Positions 6,077 through 10,371 of a stretch of DNA of 10,371 nt are shown here, piece after piece. A program made the position numbers and the translations under genes. Within the stretch, counting starts at the first letter, position 1; each line of letters starts with the position of its first letter. The DNA is from Propionibacterium sp. (GTDB lineage: Bacteria; Actinomycetota; Actinomycetes; Propionibacteriales; Propionibacteriaceae), in contig DURG01000238.1 of the NCBI GenBank assembly GCA_012837465.1, positions 1-10,371 of the forward strand, in the 5' to 3' direction. Under the pieces are notes generated by a model, which did no database searches, was not told where the DNA came from, and was given only the letters and a program-made list of their open reading frames with translations.

Positions 6077-6503
6077 CGCCGCGGAGATAGTTGACGAGGT
6101 GTTCCTGCTCATCCTGGAGCTGGTCGATCCGGCTCTTGACGATGTCACCGATGGACACGATCGCGGCGAGCCTGCCGTCGACCATGACGGGGAGGTGACG
6201 CATCCTGAACTGGGTCATCTCGGAGGCGACCGCGGCCAGTTCGTCGTCCATGCCGCACGTGTGGACATCGGTCTCGAGGATGTCGCTGATCGGATGGGTA
6301 AGGAGTTCTGAGCCGTACTGCTTCAGCCCGTTGACCACGTCGCGCTCACCCGCAATGCCGACGACGGCGTCATCGTCGCCGGTGATGACCACGGCACCGA
6401 TGCGGTGCTCGCTCATGAGGCCCACCAGGTGAGCCACGTCCTGCTCGGCGCGTGCCGTGATGACGGTGCTGCCCTTGTTGTTGATGACTTCGTTGATCCG
6501 CAT
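6060..6503 (-). CDS. Two-CBS-domain protein
   Basis: Stand-alone CBS-pair protein of 147 residues. CBS pairs bind adenosine compounds (AMP, ATP, SAM) and act as energy or ligand sensors. CBS1 spans about 8-60 and ends in VGIAGERDVV (Asp55 likely contacts ribose); CBS2 spans about 72-125 and ends in AAIVSIGDIV (Asp120). The tail KSRIDQLQDEQEHLVNYLRG is a charged helix typical of this widespread group. No catalytic domain is attached, so it probably modulates a partner; none is identified. ATG 6503 lacks a Shine-Dalgarno and has TAGTTT five bases upstream, so it may have its own leaderless promoter in addition to read-through from cysE, 44 bases upstream. Confidence 0.93.
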   Translation of the reverse strand: MRINEVINNKGSTVITARAEQDVAHLVGLMSEHRIGAVVITGDDDAVVGIAGERDVVNGLKQYGSELLTHPISDILETDVHTCGMDDELAAVASEMTQFRMRHLPVMVDGRLAAIVSIGDIVKSRIDQLQDEQEHLVNYLRGDARGL

Positions 6504-6508
6504 GGCTC

Positions 6509-6514
6509 AAACTA
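6509..6514 (-). promoter_or_regulatory. Possible -10 box for a leaderless CBS-protein transcript
   Basis: TAGTTT on the minus strand, five bases before the ATG at 6503 (or TTAGTT, six bases before it). CTGCAA lies 17 bases upstream of TAGTTT as a poor -35. There is no ribosome site in the 44-base gap after cysE. Confidence 0.4.
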
Positions 6515-6515
6515 A

Positions 6516-6529
6516 CGCGCGGGCGCGCG
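6516..6529 (-). terminator. Possible weak hairpin after cysE
   Basis: On the minus strand CGCGC-GCCC-GCGCG forms a 5-bp all-GC stem, followed directly by TTAGTTT. It lies 19 bases after the cysE TAA. The short stem and interrupted T-run make it at best a partial terminator; the same T-rich bases also form the proposed -10 of the next gene. Confidence 0.25.
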
Positions 6530-6547
6530 CTTTGCAGGTGATCGGCG

Positions 6548-7405
6548 TTACTCGCAGGGCGCCGAGCCCTCGTCCAAGCCGTTCCCGTTCCCGTTGCCGT
6601 TGCCGTTGCCGTTGCCCAGGGTCTGGATCATCTCGAACGCGGGCAGCGAGGCGGGTGGCACGTTGACCACCTTGGCGGGCACACCGGCGACGGTGGTGTG
6701 CGGCTCCACGTCGCGCAGCACCACGGATCCGGCGCCGATCTTGGCGCACTCCCCCACGCGGATGTTGCCCAGCACCTTGGCGCCGGCGCCGATCATCACG
6801 CCGCGGCCGATCTTCGGGTGGCGGTCGCCGCCCTCCTTGCCAGAGCCGCCGAGGGTGACCTCGTGCAGCATGGAGAAGTCGTCCTCGACGACGGCGGTCT
6901 CGCCGATGACCACGGAGGTGGCGTGGTCGAACATGATGGATTTGCCGATGCGGGCGCCGGGGTGGATGTCGACGGCGAACGCCTCGGAGATCCGGCTCTG
7001 CAGGTAGAGCGCCAGCGCCTTGCGGTCGTGGGTCCAGTAGAAGTGGGCCACGCGGTAGGCCTGGATGGATTGGAAGCCCTTGAAGTACAGCAGCGGGTTG
7101 GCGTAGCCGGGGCAGGCCGGGTCGCGCTGAACCACGGCCTGGAGGTCAGCGCGGATCGCCTCTTGGATGCACTCGTCCTCGCGCAACACGTCGTAGAAGA
7201 TGTCGCGCAGGCCCAGCGCCGGTAGCGTGGGGCTGTCGAGCTTGCTGGCCAGGATGTAGGCCAGCGATTCCTCGATGTCCGGCTGGCTCAGGATCGTGGC
7301 GTGCAGGAAGCCAGCGAGCAGCGGTTCGTTGTCCGCGGCCTCGCGGCATTCGCGCTTGATCGCATCCCAGATCTGGTCATCCGAAACGATGCGGGCCGGG
7401 TCCAT
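6548..7405 (-). CDS. cysE: Serine O-acetyltransferase, long (E. coli CysE) type
   Basis: Acetylates L-serine with acetyl-CoA to O-acetylserine, the first step of cysteine synthesis. The 285 residues include the N-terminal helical domain (about 8-140, with NEPLLAGFLHATILSQ and DPACPGYANPLLYFKGFQSIQAYR) and a left-handed beta-helix of hexapeptide repeats (about 145-250). Catalytic residues by alignment with E. coli are Asp146 (VDIHPG), His161 (DHATSVVIGET) and His196 (GGDRHPKIG). The C-terminus is unusual: a six-fold GN repeat (264-276), then LDEGSAPCE, without the terminal Ile that E. coli CysE inserts into CysK. I choose ATG 7405 because AAGGAGG lies five bases upstream; ATG 7432 in frame would add nine residues and has a weaker site. 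No cysK is in the window. Confidence 0.96.
   Translation of the reverse strand: MDPARIVSDDQIWDAIKRECREAADNEPLLAGFLHATILSQPDIEESLAYILASKLDSPTLPALGLRDIFYDVLREDECIQEAIRADLQAVVQRDPACPGYANPLLYFKGFQSIQAYRVAHFYWTHDRKALALYLQSRISEAFAVDIHPGARIGKSIMFDHATSVVIGETAVVEDDFSMLHEVTLGGSGKEGGDRHPKIGRGVMIGAGAKVLGNIRVGECAKIGAGSVVLRDVEPHTTVAGVPAKVVNVPPASLPAFEMIQTLGNGNGNGNGNGNGLDEGSAPCE
6581..6616. repeat. Hexanucleotide microsatellite inside cysE (6 units)
   Basis: Six in-frame units: GTTCCC twice (6581-6592), then GTTGCC four times (6593-6616). On the coding strand these are GGCAAC x4 and GGGAAC x2, encoding the Gly-Asn repeat at the CysE C-terminus. Because the unit is a multiple of three, gain or loss of units by slippage would change tail length but not frame. 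Confidence 0.95.
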
Positions 7406-7410
7406 GGGGG

Positions 7411-7439
7411 CCTCCTTGGTAGGGGTCGCCATCAGGCTA
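7411..7439 (-). promoter_or_regulatory. cysE ribosome binding site and possible -10
   Basis: AAGGAGG on the minus strand at 7411-7417 sits five bases before ATG 7405 and decides that start. TAGCCT at 7434-7439 could be a -10, giving a leader of about 20 bases; no clear -35 is visible. If that -10 is right, the in-frame ATG at 7432 lies at or upstream of the transcription start and cannot be used. Confidence 0.5.
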
Positions 7440-7495
7440 CCTGCGATGCTCGTGGGACACACGCCGCGTTCGCCCTGAGCAGACCGCAGCCATGC

Positions 7496-7500
7496 AAGGG
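7496..7500 (+). promoter_or_regulatory. Ribosome binding site of the antiporter gene
   Basis: AAGGG, seven bases before the GTG at 7508. This supports the GTG start even though the reading frame is open from 7301. I see no convincing -10 in the 102 bases shared with cysE. Confidence 0.55.
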
Positions 7501-7507
7501 TTGGGGG

Positions 7508-9463
7508 GTGATCGAGATCTGGCACTGGCTCACGGAGTTCCTCAGCACGCTTGGCCCCGCCCCCTACCTGGCACTGGTCGCGGTGGTCGCGGGGCTGTCC
7601 CAGTGGCTCTCCTGGCAGATCAGGGTGCCGTCGATCCTCCTGCTGCTGGTCGTCGGGTTCGGGCTGGGCCAGTTCGTCACGCCAGACCATGTGCTGGGCC
7701 GCGACCTCCTCTTCGCCGGCGTCACCCTCGCCGTCGGCGTCATCCTCTTCGAGGGTGCCCTCACCCTGCACCTCCGCGACGTGCGCGGCATCGGCCGCCC
7801 CGTCCTACGGTTGTGCAGCGTGACCGTCCTCCTCGCCTGGGCGCTCATCACGTTCGCGGCTTGGCTGATCGGCTTCGACCTGCTCATCTCCCTGCTCGTC
7901 GGCGCCATCCTCGTCGTGACCGGCCCGACGGTGATCGCACCCATCCTCCGCACGCTGCGGCCCACGCGTCGGGTGTCGGCCCTGCTCAAATGGGAGGGCA
8001 TCATCGTCGACCCGATCGGCGCCGTGCTGGCCGTGCTCGTCTTCCAGGCCGTGCTCCTGGGGCGTGGCGGCGAGGCGTTCCCGCAGCTCGTGGTCAACCT
8101 GCTGCTCACCATAGGCATCGCTTGCGTGCTGGGGCTGGGCATCGGCTGGATCCTCGAGCAGTTCATCAAGCGGCACTGGATCCCGGATTTCCTGCAGGGC
8201 GTCGCGTGCCTGACCAGCGCGATCGGCGTGCTCGTGGTGAGCAACTCCCTCCAACAGGAGAGCGGGCTGCTCGCGGTGACGGTACTGGGCCTCTACCTCG
8301 GCAACCGGGGGCTGAACCTCAAGCACGTCGAGCAGTTCACCGAGCACCTCCAGGTGCTGTTCGTCGGCGTGCTGTTCGTGATGCTGGCCGGTCGCATCGA
8401 CACGGCGCAGCTCGTCGCGATCTTCCCGCGCGCGCTGGTGTTCTTCCTGCTGCTCGTCGTGGTGGCCCGCCCCGTCAGCATCTGGTTGGGCCTGTGGGGC
8501 ACGAAGGTCACCCGAGAAGAGAAGGGCCTCCTCTCGTTCATGGCGCCCCGCGGCATCGTCGCCGCCGCCGTGACGAGCATCTTCGGCATCGAGTTCACCC
8601 ACGCAGTCGAGCGGATGCGCACGCGCGCCGCGGAAGCCACCGGGGAGGAGGCCGAACTGCTCGGCCAACGCGCCGACAACCTGGCCGTCCTCGCAGCCCA
8701 GACCACCGAGCTTGTGCCGCTGGTCTTCCTGGTGATCGTGCTCACCGTCGCCCTCTACGGCCTGGGCGTCGGGCGGTGGGCGGAGCGCCTGGGCCTGGCC
8801 ACCACGTCGCCGCAGGGCATCCTGTTCGTCGGCGCCCAGCAGTGGGTGGTCCAGGCCGCGAGCGCGCTCGACAAGGCCGGCGCCACGACGCTGGTGGTCG
8901 CCCGCGAGTTCTCCAAGCTGAAGGAGGCCCGCAAGGCCGGGCTCTCCACGGTGACCGCCAACATCCTCAGCGACTACGCGGTGCGCGAGATGGACCTCGC
9001 AGGGATCAGGTCGCTGGTGGCGGCGACCAAGACCGATGAGGTCAACGCGACGGCGGCCCGCGAGTTCGCCCACGTGCTGGGCCGCGCGAACGTCTTCCAA
9101 CTGGCCCGCACGCCACCCAAGGCGGCCGCTGGCAAGGTGCGCAGCGACGCCGCGAGCCACCTCACCGTCCAGACCGCGTTCAGCCCGCCCACCACCTTCA
9201 CAGAGTTGGAGGACCTGGTCGCGCGGGGCCACAAGGTGCGCTCGACGAAGCTCACCGAGAGCTTCACGCTCGACGACCTCTCCGCCCGCGAGGAGGACAA
9301 CGTGCTGATGTTCGTGGTGAAGGGCGGCAGGGTCACCGTGGTGCAGGAGTCGACGAAGCTGCCGGAGCAGGGCGCGACGCTCATCTACCTCGCGCCCCCG
9401 CGGGCGACCCGGTCGGTGGCTGCCACCTCGGGTGCGGCTCCTCAGAGCAGCCCGCGGTCGTAG
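7508..9463 (+). CDS. CPA1 (NhaP-type) cation/proton antiporter with RCK-like C-terminal domain
   Basis: Inner-membrane Na+ or K+/H+ exchanger, 651 residues. About twelve hydrophobic segments fill residues 15-422. CPA1 hallmarks: LFEGALTL (80-87), TGPTVIAPILRTLRPTRR (138-155), the exchange site KWEGIIVDPIG (161-171) with Glu163 and Asp168, and FMAPRGIVAAAV (344-355). A charged stretch (about 362-400) precedes the last membrane segment. Residues 436-535 form an RCK/TrkA-N-like cytosolic domain (ILFVGAQQWVVQAASAL, LVVAREFSKLKEAR, ATKTDEVN), and 560-630 resembles a TrkA-C-like end. The Rossmann loop is GAQQWV rather than GxGxxG, so nucleotide control is uncertain; I recall similar GANxW variants in related antiporters. 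Ion preference cannot be told. The GTG start begins the homologous region. The last 22 bases overlap the convergent response-regulator gene. Confidence 0.95.
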   Translation: MIEIWHWLTEFLSTLGPAPYLALVAVVAGLSQWLSWQIRVPSILLLLVVGFGLGQFVTPDHVLGRDLLFAGVTLAVGVILFEGALTLHLRDVRGIGRPVLRLCSVTVLLAWALITFAAWLIGFDLLISLLVGAILVVTGPTVIAPILRTLRPTRRVSALLKWEGIIVDPIGAVLAVLVFQAVLLGRGGEAFPQLVVNLLLTIGIACVLGLGIGWILEQFIKRHWIPDFLQGVACLTSAIGVLVVSNSLQQESGLLAVTVLGLYLGNRGLNLKHVEQFTEHLQVLFVGVLFVMLAGRIDTAQLVAIFPRALVFFLLLVVVARPVSIWLGLWGTKVTREEKGLLSFMAPRGIVAAAVTSIFGIEFTHAVERMRTRAAEATGEEAELLGQRADNLAVLAAQTTELVPLVFLVIVLTVALYGLGVGRWAERLGLATTSPQGILFVGAQQWVVQAASALDKAGATTLVVAREFSKLKEARKAGLSTVTANILSDYAVREMDLAGIRSLVAATKTDEVNATAAREFAHVLGRANVFQLARTPPKAAAGKVRSDAASHLTVQTAFSPPTTFTELEDLVARGHKVRSTKLTESFTLDDLSAREEDNVLMFVVKGGRVTVVQESTKLPEQGATLIYLAPPRATRSVAATSGAAPQSSPRS

Positions 9464-10053
9464 GCGACGCGCACCGCGGCGGCGCGGTCGCCGACGCCGA
9501 GCTTGCCGAAGACCCGCGACAGGTGCGTCTTCAGCGTGGTCTCGCTGATGAACAGCCTCGACGCGGCCTCGCGGTTGGTGCCGCCGGCTGCCACCTCGCG
9601 CAGCACCTCGAGTTCGCGCTCCGTGAGCGGCGTCTCCGCGCGGTGGCCGCTGAGCACGCTGAGCGCCCTGGGGGTGAGCACCGGGCGCCCGGCGGCCAGC
9701 TGGTGGATCGCTTCGAGCAACTCGCCGCGCGGGGTGTCCTTGAGCAGGTAGCCGTCGGCCCCAGCGCTGAGCGCGCGCCGGATGTCCTGATCGGTGTCGT
9801 AGGTGGTCAGCACCAGGATCCGCGGGGTGTGGGGCGATTGGGCCCGCAGCGCGGTGATCGCGGCCACGCCGTCGCCGTCGGGCATCCGCAGGTCCATCAG
9901 CACCACATCGGGCGCGAGCTGCTCCACCAGGGCCACCGCCTCCTGACCGCCGCCGGCCTGGCCGACGACCTCGATGCCGGGGTCGCGTTCCAGGATGGCC
10001 ACGAGGCCGTCGCGGACGATGGGGTGGTCGTCGGCGATCACGATGCGGATCAT
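9442..10053 (-). CDS. NarL/FixJ-family response regulator (LuxR-type HTH)
   Basis: Two-component transcription regulator of 203 residues. The receiver domain (1-120) has the acidic pair Asp8-Asp9, phospho-acceptor Asp54 (VVLMDLRMPDGDG), the switch Thr84 (LTTYD) and Lys105 (LLKDTPRGELLEAI). The LuxR-type helix-turn-helix covers about 141-200: LTERELEVLREVAAGGTNREAA, then recognition-helix region ISETTLKTHLSRVFGKLGV. All signalling residues are intact. Start ATG 10053 has GGGAGG five bases upstream; a GTG two codons earlier is too close to that site. The ATG overlaps the kinase stop as ATGA, so the pair are translated together. Targets are unknown; the family often controls envelope stress or nutrient responses in Actinobacteria. 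Confidence 0.97.
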   Translation of the reverse strand: MIRIVIADDHPIVRDGLVAILERDPGIEVVGQAGGGQEAVALVEQLAPDVVLMDLRMPDGDGVAAITALRAQSPHTPRILVLTTYDTDQDIRRALSAGADGYLLKDTPRGELLEAIHQLAAGRPVLTPRALSVLSGHRAETPLTERELEVLREVAAGGTNREAASRLFISETTLKTHLSRVFGKLGVGDRAAAVRVAYDRGLL

Positions 10054-10371
10054 TGCCACCTCCCGGGCAGGGTTGCGGTCACGATGGTGCCCTCGCCCGG
10101 CGTGGAGTCGACGGTGAGTTCGCCGTCGGCCTCCTCCGCGCGGCTGCGCATCCCGGGCAGGCCCATCCCCACGACGGTGGCACCGGGCGCGAAACCCACG
10201 CCGTCGTCGGCGATGGTCACCCGCACATGCTCAGGCTCGTAGCCGAGTTCCACCTGCACGGTGCCGGCCCGGGCGTGGCGCCGGGCGTTGGCGAGGGATT
10301 CCTGGGTGATGCGCAGCACGGCGGGGTCGTTGCCGCTGGGGCGGGGGGTGCCGTCGACGATGAGGCGGGCC
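10050..10371 (-). CDS. Sensor histidine kinase, NarL-partner type (C-terminal part only)
   Basis: The last 106 residues of a histidine kinase that enters from the right edge; sensor, membrane and phospho-acceptor parts are outside the window. Visible is the HATPase domain: N box ITQESLANARRHAR, G1 box DDGVGFAPG, G2 box GMGLPGMRSRAEEADGEL, then the terminal strand TIVTATLPGRW. QESLANARRHA is typical of HisKA_3 kinases that pair with NarL regulators. The frame continues upstream without a stop through position 10371; the GTG at 10319 is internal, not a start. Its TGA (10052-10050) overlaps the response regulator ATG. Confidence 0.93.
   Translation of the reverse strand, partial: ARLIVDGTPRPSGNDPAVLRITQESLANARRHARAGTVQVELGYEPEHVRVTIADDGVGFAPGATVVGMGLPGMRSRAEEADGELTVDSTPGEGTIVTATLPGRWQ
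10059..10064 (-). promoter_or_regulatory. Ribosome binding site of the response regulator
   Basis: GGGAGG on the minus strand, five bases before ATG 10053, inside the final codons of the kinase gene. It selects ATG 10053 over the GTG at 10059, which would abut the site. Confidence 0.75.

Noticed and set aside
7301..7507. Extension of the antiporter to 7301
   Set aside because: It would overlap the cysE coding region and its promoter; the upstream residues show no membrane-protein character, and GTG 7508 has a ribosome site.
7406..7771. N-terminal extension of CysE to 7771
   Set aside because: The extra residues are low-complexity and would overlap the start of the divergent antiporter gene; AAGGAGG five bases before ATG 7405 and the E. 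coli-like N-terminus fix the start.
7805..9232. A 475-codon open frame on the - strand inside the antiporter gene
   Set aside because: Its translation is dominated by Glu, His, Gln, Arg and Ala with no domain, as expected for the complement of a membrane-protein gene; the antiporter motifs on the other strand are unambiguous.
7508..9463. RCK domain of the antiporter as a novel nucleotide-independent regulator
   Set aside because: The Rossmann loop GAQQWV departs from GxGxxG, but I recall similar variants in related bacterial antiporters, so it is probably a family trait rather than an oddity of this gene.
7508..10371. The two-component system as regulator of the neighbouring antiporter
   Set aside because: The genes are convergent and overlap only at their ends; nothing in the sequence, such as a shared operator, links them.

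Overview
The window is about two-thirds G+C, densely packed, and shows features usual in high-GC Actinobacteria: GTG as well as ATG starts, genes that abut or overlap, TAnnnT -10 elements lying 5-7 bases before start codons that have no Shine-Dalgarno (leaderless starts), and a GGTTGAGCC...GTCGAAACCCC family of dispersed inverted repeats. From memory of such repeats and of the proteins, a member of Propionibacteriaceae (Tessaracoccus-like) is my best guess, but this is inference. I see no tRNA, rRNA, transposase, prophage or CRISPR. The content is chromosomal housekeeping.

Layout. 1-255: a tandem array of a 39-bp unit running into a large imperfect palindrome made of two inverted copies of a repetitive element, immediately downstream of tkt. 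256-2310 (-): transketolase, with a plausible promoter about 60-90 bases upstream of its start. 2462-3713 (-): a three-gene unit of a phosphinothricin-type GNAT acetyltransferase, a purine-type phosphoribosyltransferase and a 70-residue acidic protein of unknown function. 3761-4570 (+): a glucose-6-phosphate 1-epimerase-like mutarotase, divergent from the acetyltransferase across only 47 bases. 4577-4990 (-): a small protein resembling a metallo-beta-lactamase fold that has lost its HxHxDH metal motif. 5113-5676 (+): nicotinamidase PncA. 5663-7405 (-): serine acetyltransferase CysE, a two-CBS-domain protein and a rhodanese, in that transcriptional order. 7508-9463 (+): a CPA1 (NhaP-type) cation/proton antiporter with a cytosolic RCK-like tail. 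9442 to the right edge (-): a NarL/LuxR response regulator preceded by the C-terminal part of its histidine kinase, joined by an ATGA overlap.

How the genes fit together. Transketolase and the hexose-phosphate epimerase serve sugar-phosphate interconversion; PncA and the phosphoribosyltransferase serve NAD and purine salvage; CysE and the rhodanese suggest a small sulfur-related unit, with the CBS protein as a possible adenylate-sensing member. The antiporter and the two-component system converge tail to tail and need not be functionally linked. No obviously new multi-gene system is present. The most unusual items are the repeat array, the recurrent leaderless-start signature, the degenerate metallo-beta-lactamase protein, and the in-frame GN hexanucleotide repeat at the C-terminus of CysE.
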